Below are positions 37,444 through 48,500 of a stretch of 64,000 nt of DNA, piece by piece. How positions within the stretch are numbered: the stretch's first letter is position 1; each line of letters opens with the position of its first letter. Source of the DNA: Blautia glucerasea. GTDB taxonomy: Bacteria; Bacillota; Clostridia; Lachnospirales; Lachnospiraceae. The notes under the pieces were generated by a model. It saw only the letters and a list, made by a program, of their open reading frames with translations, was not told the origin of the DNA and did not search any database. Location: the NCBI RefSeq assembly GCF_013304385.1, contig NZ_JAAITU010000014.1:19215-83214 (forward strand). The letters are read 5' to 3'. A program made the translations under genes and the position numbers.

Positions 37444-38640
37444 ATGAAAACAATCACGAGAGCAAAATATCTCGATAGAATCATTGAACTGAATGGTACT
37501 CCTGACATCAAGATCATCACGGGCATTCGTCGATCTGGTAAGTCCAAATTGATGCAGGCGTATATTGCGTATCTGAAAAGCAATTTTGAAAACATCAATA
37601 TTATCTTCATCGACTTCATGGATTTGGCGTATGAAGAAATCAAGGAATACCATGCCTTACACGCCTATGTGGAAGAACATTATCAGGAAGGAAAAACGAA
37701 CTACCTGTTTGTAGACGAGGTTCAGATGTGTCCCAAGTTTGAGTTGGCAATCAATAGCCTGTACTCTAAGGGAAAATACGACATCTATGTAACAGGCTCT
37801 AATGCTTTCCTGTTGAGTGCAGATCTGGCAACTCTGTTTACCGGACGCTATATTGAAATTCATGTGTTTCCTTTCAGCTTCCAGGAATATTGCCAGTATT
37901 ATGATGATATTAGTGACAAAGATAAGCTCTTTGATGAGTACGCTATCAAGGGCGGTTTAGCAGGTTCCTATGCTTATAGAACCGAAAAAGACAGAACAAA
38001 CTATATCAAAGAGGTCTACGAAACGATTGTTACAAGGGATTTGGTACAGAAATATACTCTCCCGGACACTTTGGTTTTACAACGTCTGAGCGAGTTCCTT
38101 ATGGATAATATCAGCAACCTGACTTCTCCGAATAAGGTCAGTCAGCTACTGACAGCAAATGAGACTCCAACCAATCATGTAACCGTCGGCAAGTACATTA
38201 AGTATTTGTGCAATGCTTTTGTATTTTATGATATTAAGAGATATGACATCCGAGGTAAGAAATACCTTGAAAGCTCTGAAAAGTTCTATTTGTGTGACAG
38301 CGGTATTCGATATGCAATACTGGGAAGCAGAAATATAGACTATGGCAGAGTATATGAAAACGTTGTTTGTATCGAGCTTCTTCGCCGTGGATATGATGTC
38401 TATGTCGGCAAGCTCTATCAAAAGGAAATCGACTTTGTTGCTCAGAGAGGTAGCGAAAAGATTTATATTCAGGTCAGCGACAACATTTCCGGGCAGGAAA
38501 CATTTGAGAGAGAATGCTCTCCTCTGCTTCAGATTCGAGACGCTTATCCGAAAATGATTATTGCCAGAACCAAACATCCCCAATATAGCTATGAAGGAAT
38601 CGAAATTCACGATATAGCCGATTGGTTGCTACAAGAATAA
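37444..38640 (+). CDS. AAA_14/DUF4143 family ATPase (cargo)
   Basis: 398 residues from ATG 37444; an in-frame ATG at 37408 is possible and neither has a strong ribosome site. Walker A GIRRSGKSKLM (about residues 26-36), Walker B YLFVDEVQMC, sensor YVTGSNAFLLS. The C-terminal DUF4143 domain ends in a PD-(D/E)XK-like pattern (ENVVCIELLRR...EIDFV...IYIQVS). Family members are common solitary ATPases of unknown role in gut bacteria. It lies between conserved transfer genes, flanked by terminators, so it looks like an inserted passenger. Confidence 0.82.
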   Translation: MKTITRAKYLDRIIELNGTPDIKIITGIRRSGKSKLMQAYIAYLKSNFENINIIFIDFMDLAYEEIKEYHALHAYVEEHYQEGKTNYLFVDEVQMCPKFELAINSLYSKGKYDIYVTGSNAFLLSADLATLFTGRYIEIHVFPFSFQEYCQYYDDISDKDKLFDEYAIKGGLAGSYAYRTEKDRTNYIKEVYETIVTRDLVQKYTLPDTLVLQRLSEFLMDNISNLTSPNKVSQLLTANETPTNHVTVGKYIKYLCNAFVFYDIKRYDIRGKKYLESSEKFYLCDSGIRYAILGSRNIDYGRVYENVVCIELLRRGYDVYVGKLYQKEIDFVAQRGSEKIYIQVSDNISGQETFERECSPLLQIRDAYPKMIIARTKHPQYSYEGIEIHDIADWLLQE

Positions 38641-38648
38641 GCAAGGTG

Positions 38649-38692
38649 AAATATCTCCGTCATTCTCTTTTGAAATGATGGAGATATTTTTA
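38649..38692 (+). terminator. Terminator after DUF4143 ATPase
   Basis: AATATCTCC...GTCATT pairs with AATGAT-GGAGATATT, followed by TTTTA. Strong stem of about 15 bp. Confidence 0.75.
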
Positions 38693-38753
38693 TTATGACG
38701 GAGATTGTAGAACAGAAAATTGTATCAGGTTGCAAAAATCCTTTCCGAACTTT

Positions 38754-38799
38754 TTACATAGCAGTCATGCACTACGGTGTGTGGCTGCTTATTTTTTTG
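38754..38799 (+). terminator. TTACATAG and leader hairpin before topB
   Basis: TTACATAG (38754-38761) runs into AGCAGTCATGCAC (38760-38772), which pairs with GTGTGTGGCTGCT (38777-38789, some G-U pairs), followed by seven T. It ends 19 bp before topB, so it may attenuate it. Confidence 0.65.
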
Positions 38800-38817
38800 T
38801 GAAAGGAGCAGATGCAA

Positions 38818-40893
38818 ATGAAATTAGTTTTGGCTGAAAAGCCTTCGGTTGCACAGAGTATTGCCAAAGTGTTAGGTGCTGCCAAGCGTGAGGATGGCTA
38901 CTTAGAGGGAAACGGATATGTGGTCAGCTGGTGTGTAGGGCATTTGGTGGAGCTGGCACAGCCGGAAGTCTATGATGCGAAGTACAGCAAATGGGCTTAT
39001 GCAGACCTTCCTATCTTCCCGATGGACTGGCAGTATGAGGTTTCTGCCGGTACGAAAAAACAGTTTGGGATTCTGAAAAAGCTCATGGCCAGAGAAGATG
39101 TTGCGAGTCTTGTGTGTGCAACAGATGCCGGTCGTGAGGGCGAGCTGATCTTTCGGTTGGTGTACCACAAAGCCGGGTGCAGAAAGCCGTTTGAGCGGCT
39201 TTGGATTTCCTCGATGGAAGATGTAGCAATCAAGGAGGGCTTTGAAAATCTCAGGTCTGGAACGGAATATGATGCTTTGTATGAAGCAGCACTGTGTCGA
39301 GAACGAGCCGACTGGATTGTTGGTATTAACGCTACTCGACTTTTTTCGACCCTTTACGGGCAGACCCTGAATGTTGGTCGTGTTATGACCCCTACCCTTG
39401 CTATGGCTGTTATGCGAGAAGCTGCCATTTCCGCATTCAAGCCTGAACTGTTCTACACAGTTCAGATTGGATTGGATGGTTTTACGGCTGCAAGCGAACG
39501 CTTCAAAACCAAGGCAGCAGCCGAAGCTGTCAAACAAAGCTGTTCGGTGGCAATCGTTCAGAAAGCTGAATGTAAGGAGAAAACAGAAAAGCCGCCTGCG
39601 CTCTATGACCTGACCAGTTTACAGAGAGAAGCCAACCGTGTGCTTGGCTACACGGCACAGCAGACCTTGGACTACACGCAGAACCTCTATGAAAAGAAAC
39701 TGGTCACTTATCCCCGTACCGACAGCAGGTTTCTGACGGAAGATATGGCACATAGCCTGACCGACCTCGTAAAGCTGGCTTTCCACACATTCCCCGTGGA
39801 GGATGTGGATAACATACCAGTTCATGCAGAGCAGGTTGTGAATAACAAAAAGGTCACAGATCACCATGCCATCATTCCGACCAGAGAATTGCAGAAATGC
39901 AATCTGAGCGAACTTCCCAAGGGTGAACTTGCAATTTTGCAACTGATCTCGAATCGGTTGTGCGTAGCTGTTGGCGATCCGCACCGATACGCAGAGACAG
40001 TTATTGAGCTGGACTGTGGCGGTACCGTGTTTTCCACCAAAGGCAAAACTGTTGTGCAGGATGGATGGAAAGCTCTGGTTCAGAAAAATGATTCGACAAA
40101 ATCCGACGAAAACGTGCAGACACTCCCTTCTGTTTCCGTTGGTGACGAAATGACCGTCAGCGGCACGGAAATCAAGGAAGGGAAAACATCTCCCCCTAAA
40201 CACTTTACCGAGGATACTCTGCTTTCTGCTATGGAAACTGCCGGTGCGGACGAAATGCCTGATGAGGTGGAGCGCAAAGGTTTGGGAACGCCTGCGACCC
40301 GTGCCGGTATCATTGAGAAGCTGGTTCGCATCGGTTTTCTGGAGCGTAAGGGTGATAAGAAAACCAAACACCTGATTCCGACCCACAAGGGTACGGCTCT
40401 GGTAACAGTCATGCCGGAACAGATTCAGTCCCCATCCATGACGGCGGATTGGGAAGAAAAATTGTTGCTCATTGAGAAAGGCGAATATGCCAGCGAGGAC
40501 TTTATGGACGAGATCAAAGATGTGATTGCCGGTCTGATTCAGAACTATGAAGTAATCCGTGATTCCGAGGTTATGATGTCGAAAGAAGCCAATTCTATCG
40601 GCAAATGCCCGCTCTGCGGCAGTGCTGTAGAGGACAAAGCCAAGGCATTTTTCTGTTCCAACAGAGCTTGCAAATTTGCCCTCTGGAAAAACAATCGCTA
40701 CTTTGCGAGCATCGGCAAGAGCATGACTTCTGCCACGGCGCAGAAATTGCTTGGTTCCGGCAAGGTAAAGCTCAAGAATTGCAAGTCCGAAAGAACGGGC
40801 AACACCTTTGATGCCACCGTCTTTATGGAGGTATCAGATGATGGCAAAACGAAGTTCAGTATGGAATTTGAAAATGGAGGAAAGCGCAAATGA
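38818..40893 (+). CDS. topB: DNA topoisomerase III
   Basis: 691 residues from ATG 38818 (ATG 38812 is too close to AAAGGAG). TOPRIM domain KLVLAEKPSVAQSIAKVLG and TDAGREGELIFRLVY, then ERADWIVGINATRLFSTLYG. The active-site Tyr is in LVTYPRTDSRFLTEDM (about residue 298). A C-terminal zinc ribbon CPLCGSAVEDKAKAFFCSNRACKFALW follows. Type IA topoisomerases are standard in Tn1549-like elements and probably relax or decatenate transferred DNA. The stop overlaps the next start (ATGA). Confidence 0.93.
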   Translation: MKLVLAEKPSVAQSIAKVLGAAKREDGYLEGNGYVVSWCVGHLVELAQPEVYDAKYSKWAYADLPIFPMDWQYEVSAGTKKQFGILKKLMAREDVASLVCATDAGREGELIFRLVYHKAGCRKPFERLWISSMEDVAIKEGFENLRSGTEYDALYEAALCRERADWIVGINATRLFSTLYGQTLNVGRVMTPTLAMAVMREAAISAFKPELFYTVQIGLDGFTAASERFKTKAAAEAVKQSCSVAIVQKAECKEKTEKPPALYDLTSLQREANRVLGYTAQQTLDYTQNLYEKKLVTYPRTDSRFLTEDMAHSLTDLVKLAFHTFPVEDVDNIPVHAEQVVNNKKVTDHHAIIPTRELQKCNLSELPKGELAILQLISNRLCVAVGDPHRYAETVIELDCGGTVFSTKGKTVVQDGWKALVQKNDSTKSDENVQTLPSVSVGDEMTVSGTEIKEGKTSPPKHFTEDTLLSAMETAGADEMPDEVERKGLGTPATRAGIIEKLVRIGFLERKGDKKTKHLIPTHKGTALVTVMPEQIQSPSMTADWEEKLLLIEKGEYASEDFMDEIKDVIAGLIQNYEVIRDSEVMMSKEANSIGKCPLCGSAVEDKAKAFFCSNRACKFALWKNNRYFASIGKSMTSATAQKLLGSGKVKLKNCKSERTGNTFDATVFMEVSDDGKTKFSMEFENGGKRK

Positions 40894-41735
40894 CAAATGA
40901 GTACAACCCGGATGGTAAGGAAATCCGATTTATCGACAGCCATTATAAGGATTTGTTTCATATCCCCGATGGCAGCTGTGTGCAGATTCACTACCCGGAT
41001 GAAATGGTTGTGAAGCCCTGCACCTTCATTGACGAGTATCATACGCAGATCGGATACAATGTGTTTCATATCTGCCAGTTTGCAGAAATTATGGAGCGCA
41101 ACGGCGCAAGCTATATGCCGGAGCCTGAGATTATGGGCGATGAAGCCGCATGGAAGGTCGGAAAGGATAGAATCCTTGCGGTGCAGACCTGCGAAGATGG
41201 TTACGACTACACCCTGTTGGATGAAAACTACAACGAGATTGATGGCGGTCAGGTTGATAACCCTGAACTGTCCATGCTCGAAGTCCGCCGGGATATTCTG
41301 GAATCCTTCGGGCTGGAGCGCCGGGAACTGCGGGCAATGTTCTATGAGGATGTCATGGAGCAGGCTTTTGAAGTCGGCAGACAGGCGGTGGTGGTCAATG
41401 ACCCTATCGCTGAGCTTGCTTTTAAGCTCGACCGTTTTGCAGAGAACTTCGACCCCTATGAATATATGGATCAGGTCGATGATGTGCAGGCGCATATCCA
41501 AGAAATCAAGGCAGATCTTGCCGCTGGTAATACGGCTCCGTATCGTGAGTTCCTGAATACAGCCATTGAAGAAGCCCGTGAGGAAACTGCGGTTGAGGTT
41601 GCCAAAGTGCTGAAAAGTCAGCTGGATAAGCTCGACTCTCCGAAGCGTGAGTCGGTCATGGAAAAACTGGCACAGGCCGCAGAAAAAGCTGCGCCTGCCA
41701 GTCCCTCTCCCAAACGCAAAGAGCCTGAACGATAA
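40890..41735 (+). CDS. Element-associated protein, LPD16-like
   Basis: 281 residues. EIRFIDSHYKDLFHIPDGSC and CTFIDEYHTQIGYNVFHICQFAE are strongly conserved features of an uncharacterised protein in this element family. The middle part (ILAVQTCEDGYDYTLLDENYNEIDGG) resembles the LPD16-type domain. The C-terminus is helical and ends in a basic/proline tail. Probably in one operon with topB. Role unknown. Confidence 0.65.
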   Translation: MTNEYNPDGKEIRFIDSHYKDLFHIPDGSCVQIHYPDEMVVKPCTFIDEYHTQIGYNVFHICQFAEIMERNGASYMPEPEIMGDEAAWKVGKDRILAVQTCEDGYDYTLLDENYNEIDGGQVDNPELSMLEVRRDILESFGLERRELRAMFYEDVMEQAFEVGRQAVVVNDPIAELAFKLDRFAENFDPYEYMDQVDDVQAHIQEIKADLAAGNTAPYREFLNTAIEEAREETAVEVAKVLKSQLDKLDSPKRESVMEKLAQAAEKAAPASPSPKRKEPER

Positions 41736-41748
41736 GGAGGACACGGAT

Positions 41749-42345
41749 ATGAAAAACGAAAAATGGGATGATGTTCACGGAAATACCACCCCGGATGACA
41801 GAATGGTTGCTTTTCTGGAAAGCCCCACGGATTCCTATGCGATTCTTCAGCTGCGGGAAGATGTAGACGATAATATCCCGCTCATGTTTGCAAATTACAG
41901 CTACCTTCAGAAGAAAGAAATGGAGCCTGAGATTGACCGTTACGAGGTGGTCTATCATGGCTCCATTTCTATGTCCGAGGATGTGAATCGGCAGCTGGAA
42001 GATTTGTATGTAAAGTTCAATATTGACCACCCGGATGATTTCCGTGGTCACAGTATGTCGGTCAGCGACATCGTAGCCTTAAAGGTAGTCGGTGAGGTAT
42101 CCTTTCACTATGTAGATTCTGTTGGGTTTCAGAAGCTGGAAAACTTTATGAAGTCCGAAAACTACCTGAAAAACGCAGAGATGGCAATGGAAGATGATTA
42201 TGGGATGATTGACGGTATCATCAATAACGGAAAAGCGTCCGGATTAGAGGAACGTCCTTCGGTGTTGGAGCAGTTAAAGGAAAAGCCCGTGCCGGATGTT
42301 TCCCATAAGCCGCCCAAGAGCCACCCGGAAAGGGAGATTGAATGA
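41749..42345 (+). CDS. YodL / DUF4316 domain protein
   Basis: 198 residues from ATG 41749 after AAGGAGGACAC. YodL-like region YAILQLREDVDD...YEVVYHGSIS...LYVKFNIDHPDDFRGHSMSVSDIVAL, then a DUF4316-like tail (ENYLKNAEMAMEDDYGMIDGIINNG). Conserved neighbour of TTRAP and the giant helicase gene. The C-terminal RPSVLEQLKEKP motif recurs at the end of the giant protein (ERPSVLADLKSKAE) and in the PcfB protein (KPSVLAQLKKFKE). Confidence 0.75.
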   Translation: MKNEKWDDVHGNTTPDDRMVAFLESPTDSYAILQLREDVDDNIPLMFANYSYLQKKEMEPEIDRYEVVYHGSISMSEDVNRQLEDLYVKFNIDHPDDFRGHSMSVSDIVALKVVGEVSFHYVDSVGFQKLENFMKSENYLKNAEMAMEDDYGMIDGIINNGKASGLEERPSVLEQLKEKPVPDVSHKPPKSHPEREIE

Positions 42346-42548
42346 TGGATTTCACACAGGATGAGCGGAACATGATGATGCTTTACAGCCCTGGCACAAG
42401 GTCAGGGCTGTGTGAAGCACTGACACTGATGAAGGAACAGCTTTCGGAGGACGAGTCAGAGCTTTTTGCTTTGGCAGACTCGGTTCTCCGTAAAGTTTCA
42501 GCCATGGACGATGCCGCCTTTGAGAAGCTGAACCTTTATCCGGATTGA
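42342..42548 (+). CDS. Transposon-transfer assisting protein (TTRAP)
   Basis: 68 residues. FTQDERNMMMLYSPGTRSGLCEALTLMKEQLSEDE and VSAMDDAAFEKLNLYPD match the TTRAP family of Tn1549-like elements. Overlaps the previous stop (ATGATG). Role in transfer inferred from the family name only. Confidence 0.85.
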   Translation: MMDFTQDERNMMMLYSPGTRSGLCEALTLMKEQLSEDESELFALADSVLRKVSAMDDAAFEKLNLYPD

Positions 42549-42566
42549 TAGGATTGGAGGGATACA

Positions 42567-45500
42567 ATGAACGCAAAAGAGCGATTTTATTCCGGATTAG
42601 CAAAAGAAACGATTGGGAAAATCACCTCGAACACAGATAACTGGACTTCGTTTTTGAGAACGATGTCCCGCAACTATGAGTTCACCTATCCGGAACAGGT
42701 GATGATTTATGCTCAGCGCCCCAATGCGACCTTTTGCAAGCCCTATGAGGACTGGAACGCTGAAAATTACCGCAGATATGTAAAGCGTGGCTCTACCGGC
42801 ATTGCTCTGTTTGTGATGAACAGGGATAAACCGTATCTGCGCTATGTGTTTGATGTGGCGGATACCGGCGTTCGCCGTTCTTCCCCGGAACTGAAACCGT
42901 GGGAGGTGACGCCTGAAAACCGCTCCTATGTCATGGAAGCGATGGAGCGTACCTTCGGTGTTGCCGCTGACGGGGTACTGGAAGCACAGCTTGAAGATAT
43001 TGCATCCGCACTGGCGGCTGAGTATTGGGACGATTACAAAAAGCAGTTCCTCGACATCGTTGCCAACAGCTTCCTTGAGGAGTATGATGAACTCAACATC
43101 GAAGTAGCTTTCAAAAATGCGGTGGCAAACAGCGTATCCTATACGATGTATTGCCGGTTCGTGGAAAGTCCCGACAACTACTTCGAGCATGAGGATTTCC
43201 AGAAGGTGTTTGATTTTAACACCAGACAGACGGTAAATGCCCTTGGTACTGCGGTGAATGCCATCAGCACAAGGATGTTTCAGGAAATCGAAAAAGCGAT
43301 TGGAGAACATGAGCAGATTAAAGCTACCGAAAGGAGTACAGATTATGAGCGAGATGACTTACAGACAGGCCGGAGATTATCAGATTCCGAACCTTCAGTT
43401 GGAGAACGAGGGAGAGAAACCTCTGGGCAAGTACGGCAGGATGCGTCGAGCATTTTTGGAACAGAACAATCCGATGCTCCTGAACGACATGATTCTGACG
43501 GAGAGCCTGTTCCCGCACCTGTGGGAGATCGAGGAAACAGCGAAAGCCAGAGTGGAGTTTCTGATGGAGCAGTACCTGAAGGACAGCCCCGCACCGGACA
43601 AGGAAACGCAGCAGATGGCGTGGGTGCAGCACATGAACAGCCTGAAAGCACAGGCGGAGGAAGTCGTGATGACGGAGCTTATCAACAGCTGAGTCTGAAC
43701 CTTTTCCTCTCCGAAAATGAACAAATCAGTTTTATCGACCGAGCAGAGAGCTTTACGCCCTCTGCTTTTTCTTTTGCCCAGGAAGAAATCGACCACTTCC
43801 TTCTGCTTGGTAGCAATACCGATGAAGCCCGAAAAGTCGTAGCGCTGGAATATATGAAGCAGAAGCCGTTGGAAGAAATCGTTCAGACCTTAAAGCAGGT
43901 CTATCACGGCGGCTATGGTCTGAAAGAAGATAGCGGGAATATCTGTGCGTGGTATGCCGAGGACGGTATCCACCTTGCCAAAGGTTCCTCTGCCATTGAC
44001 AGCCCCAGAGCGCAGATCGTTTCTTGGGAAACGGTTGCCGAGCGCATTGGAGAACTGCTTGAAAATGGTCGGTTCGCAACTAATGTGGAACTGGTAGAAG
44101 CATCCGGATATGAGCGTCAGAAGTTGGCAGAATCCCTGTGGCATCTTTATCACGATTTGAGTGAAGAAGCCCGTTCCAGCAACTATCTGGCAATTCTTCA
44201 TCAGGAACCGTTTCGTGGTTTCCCTGACGAAACCGCAGACTTGGCTGAAAAGTTGGATGACCCTCGTTTCCACGCAACCTTGGTACAGCAGTATTCGGAA
44301 TTTAGAAAAACCCTTGCGGAAAATCCCGATCTGCTTCGTTTTCACTATCACAAGCTGAATCTCATTCAGAAACAGCTGTATGAGTTGAATATGCCTTTGC
44401 GTGAGTATCAGACCGATATGATGCAGATGCCCCTTGTCCGCCAGTTCATTACGGATGATGAAGTCAATGCAGACTTGACCCGTGGAAGCGGCTTTTCCGG
44501 TGGTAAAGCCCGTATTTATAACTACTGGCAGGAGAATCATTCTGCCAAGGAAAAGATGGACTTCCTGAAGCATGAATACGGAACCGGTGGTCATTCCCAT
44601 GCCTGCTCTGGTGCAACGCACAGCGGTCAGGATCACGATGCCAAGGGTGTTGCTTACACCAAGAGCGGTTGCGATAAATTGCAGATGTCCTGGGCGCAGG
44701 TGGTGCAGAGAATCGACGGTCTGATACGAAAGGGACGCTACCTCAGCCCGGAGGAAGAAGCGGAACGACAGGCTATCGAAGAAGCTAAAACTGATCCGTT
44801 GGAAGATGTTTATGACCGTTTCGCAGTGATTGATACCGAGGATGGCGAGTATGCGATCTGGGATAATCAGACCGATGACTACTATGTAGACCCGGAAGGC
44901 GTTACGGAATACTTCACGGACGAATGGCTTGCCAATGACTATTTGGAGGAAGTTCGTCAGTCCGTAGCTGCGATGGAGTCGGTTCAGCCAGAAGCGCCTG
45001 TGGCAGAGCCTGCCGAAGTTGTGGAAGCATCTGCTTCCGAGGAACCGAAATGGAATTATCAGGTCGGTGACACGGTATATCTGGACGATACAGCTTTCCG
45101 TGTGGAGCAGATCACGGACAGAGAAGTTCAGCTGCGTGACCCTACGCTTGCTTATCCCATCTTCCGTGCCGAGAATCGTGAGAATTTCGAGCGTATGCTC
45201 TCTCAGGACGAAAGAAACCATGCGGTAAGGGTTGATGCCCAAACCGAAGAAAAGCCCGTTACAGAGGATTTTCTGGGCAAAACCGAACCGAGGGACTACA
45301 CCCCTGAGTATCAGCTGTTAGACCGTCTGCGTATGGACTGCGAATACTTCCTTGGTGCAGGACAGCACAGCGAAAAGCATCTGTGGGCAGGCAACCGCCA
45401 TGCACAGATTGCCAAGATGCGTGAGCTGTATGAAATGATTCCCGACAAACCAGAATGGCTGACACCTGAGATGATTAACAGCTACGAGGAGCGCATGGCT

Positions 45501-48500
45501 CCCCGCTATCTGGTTGCCGCCTACCATCACTTTGAAAACGGCTTCGATGATAAACTGGACTACTACACTCTGGAAGAAGCGGAAAAAGCTGCCCAGGGCT
45601 ATGTGGACGGAACCATGGAGGATGACGGATTCAAGTACGATGGTGCTGCCGTTTACGATCAGCAGGAGCATAAGTGCATCCGTATCTATGGGGACTACCC
45701 TGACGAAAAGGCACACGCACAGGTCAGAGCCAGTGCGGAACCCGAACAGCAGGAACCGGAACACTTCATCGATCATTTTTATGTTGCCGAGGACATTCAG
45801 AAGCGGGGTGCGCTGGACATCAAGGAATACAGTTCCTTTGATGATGCCCTGCGAGCCTACTATGCACTTCCTGACACGCAGAGAAAAGCCCTGGGTGCAA
45901 TGAATACCAGAGATCTGCCGGGTAGTCTGGACTTCGTACAGTGCGTAGATGGAAAGGACACCATCATTCAGGATTATGCCCAGGTGGACGGATGGCAGAA
46001 TGCCGAAGTCATGGACATTATCGCTCAGCTTGAGCAGTCCATCACCACCAGAGAAATCCCACCTGTTCCTGCGGTGAACTTCCACATCACGGATGACAAC
46101 ATCGGTGAAGGTGGACCGAAGCAGAAATTCGCAAGAAACATCGCAGCCATTGAAACTCTGTTCAAACTGGAAAGCGAGAACAGGAACGCCACTACCGAAG
46201 AACAGGAGATTTTGTCGAATTATGTCGGTTGGGGCGGTCTGGCAGATGCCTTTGACCCGGACAAGGGAAATTGGGCGAAGGAGTATCAGACACTGAAAAA
46301 CCTGCTTTCCGAAGATGAATATGCTGCGGCAAGAGCTTCCACCCTGAACGCACATTACACCAGCCCTACGGTCATTCGCTCCATCTACGATGCGGTCGGA
46401 CAGATGGGCTTTGAAACAGGAAATATTCTGGAGCCTGCTATGGGTATCGGCAACTTCTTTGGTATGCTCCCTCCTGAAATGCAGAGCAGCCGTTTGTATG
46501 GTGTGGAACTGGATTCCATCACCGGCAGAATTGCTCAGAAGCTCTATCCCAACGCAGAAATCAAAGTAGCCGGTTTTGAAACGACAGACCGCCGAGACTT
46601 TTACGATCTGGCTGTGGGTAATGTCCCTTTCGGCAACTACAAAGTGTCCGACAAGCCGTATGACAAGCTGGGATTCTCCATTCACAACTATTTCTTTGCC
46701 AAGGCTTTGGATCAGGTTCGTCCCGGTGGTGTGGTCGCTTTTGTGACAAGCCGTTACACCATGGATTCCAAGAACTCTGACGCAAGGCGATATATGGCGC
46801 AGAGGGCGGAACTGCTTGGTGCAATCCGTCTGCCAAACGATGCCTTTAAGAAAAACGCAGGCACGGAAGTCGTGTCCGACATCCTGTTCCTGCAAAAGCG
46901 TGACCATCCGATTGACATTGTACCGGAATGGGTAAACCTTGACCGCACCGAAGAAGGACACACCATGAACAGCTACTTTGTCGCTCATCCTGAAATGGTT
47001 CTGGGCGATACGGTGGAAGAAAGTACCGCCTACGGCATGGACATTACAGTGCGTCCCATTGAGGGCATGGAACTGTCCGAACTTCTGAAAGAAGCAGTTT
47101 CCCACATCCAAGGAACCTATCAGGCTGTGGAGCTTCCCGAAGCTGACAAGGGTAAGGAAATCGAAACCATTCCTGCAACCCCGGATGTAAAGAATTTCTC
47201 TTATACCGTGGTGGATGGCAATGTGTACTTCCGTGAAAACTCCCTGATGCGCCGTGTAGACCTGAATGAGAAAGCAAAAGACCGTGTGATGGGCATGGTG
47301 GAACTTCGTGGTATCGTCAACGAGCTGATCGAATATCAGCTTGAGGATTACCCGGATGAAATGATTACTCAGAAACAGGCAGAACTGAATGATGCCTACG
47401 ATGCGTTTGCCGCAAAGAACGGGCTTATCAATAATCGAGCCAATGGTCAGGCATTTGCTGACGATTCCTCCTACTATCTCCTGTGTTCTCTGGAAAATGT
47501 GGATGAGGACGGCAATCTGAAAAGCAAGGCGGATATGTTCACCAAGCGAACCATCAAGCCGGAACGCAGAGTGACGAGCGTGGATACGCCGTCCGAAGCT
47601 CTGGCAATCTCTATCGGTGAGCGTGGCAAGGTGGATTTGCCGTTTATGGCACAGCTGCTTGGAACACCTGGAGAATACGATGCGATTCAGGCAGAGCTTC
47701 GAGGGGTGATCTTCAAAGACCCGATGGCTCCCGATGCTGTGGAAGTTGGATGGCAGACTGCCGATGATTACCTTTCCGGTGATGTAAGAAGCAAGCTGCG
47801 TGTCGCACAGATGGCGGCAGACAGGGATTCTTCCTTCCACATCAATGTGGAAGCCTTGCAGAAAGCACAGCCGAAGGACTTGGATGCGTCCGAGATTGAT
47901 GTGCGTTTGGGTGCAACATGGATTGATGCCGATTATATTCAGCAGTTCATGGAGGAAACCTTTGAAACGCCGTATTACTTGCGCCGTTCCATTGAGGTCA
48001 AGTTCTCCGAGCTGACCGCAGAGTGGCGCATCAACGGTAAGAGTTCTCCCAACTACAACGATGTGGCGGCGTATGTCACCTACGGTACAGAGCGAGCCAA
48101 CGCATATCGGATTCTGGAGGAAACGCTGAATCTGAAGGATATTCGTATCTATGATACGATTGAAGATGCAGATGGTAAGCAGAAGCGTGTCCTCAATAAA
48201 AAAGAAACTACCCTGGCACAGCAGAAACAGCAGGCAATCAAGGATGCGTTCCGAGATTGGATTTGGAGAGATCCGCACAGACGAGAAACCCTTTCCACCA
48301 AGTACAACGAACTTTTTAACTCCACCAGACCTCGTGAGTATGATGGCTCTCATATCCGTTTCGGCGGCATGAACCCGGATATTACCCTCCGTGAACACCA
48401 GAGAAATGCTATCGCTCATGTGCTATATGGTGGAAATACGCTGCTTGCACACGAAGTTGGTGCGGGCAAGACCTTCGAGATGGCTGCATCGGCTATGGAG

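Noticed and set aside
45318..48419. Long leftward frame (1033 codons) inside the giant gene
   Set aside because: It is the antisense shadow of the methylase/helicase gene; the composition is typical of antisense frames and no domain is recognised.
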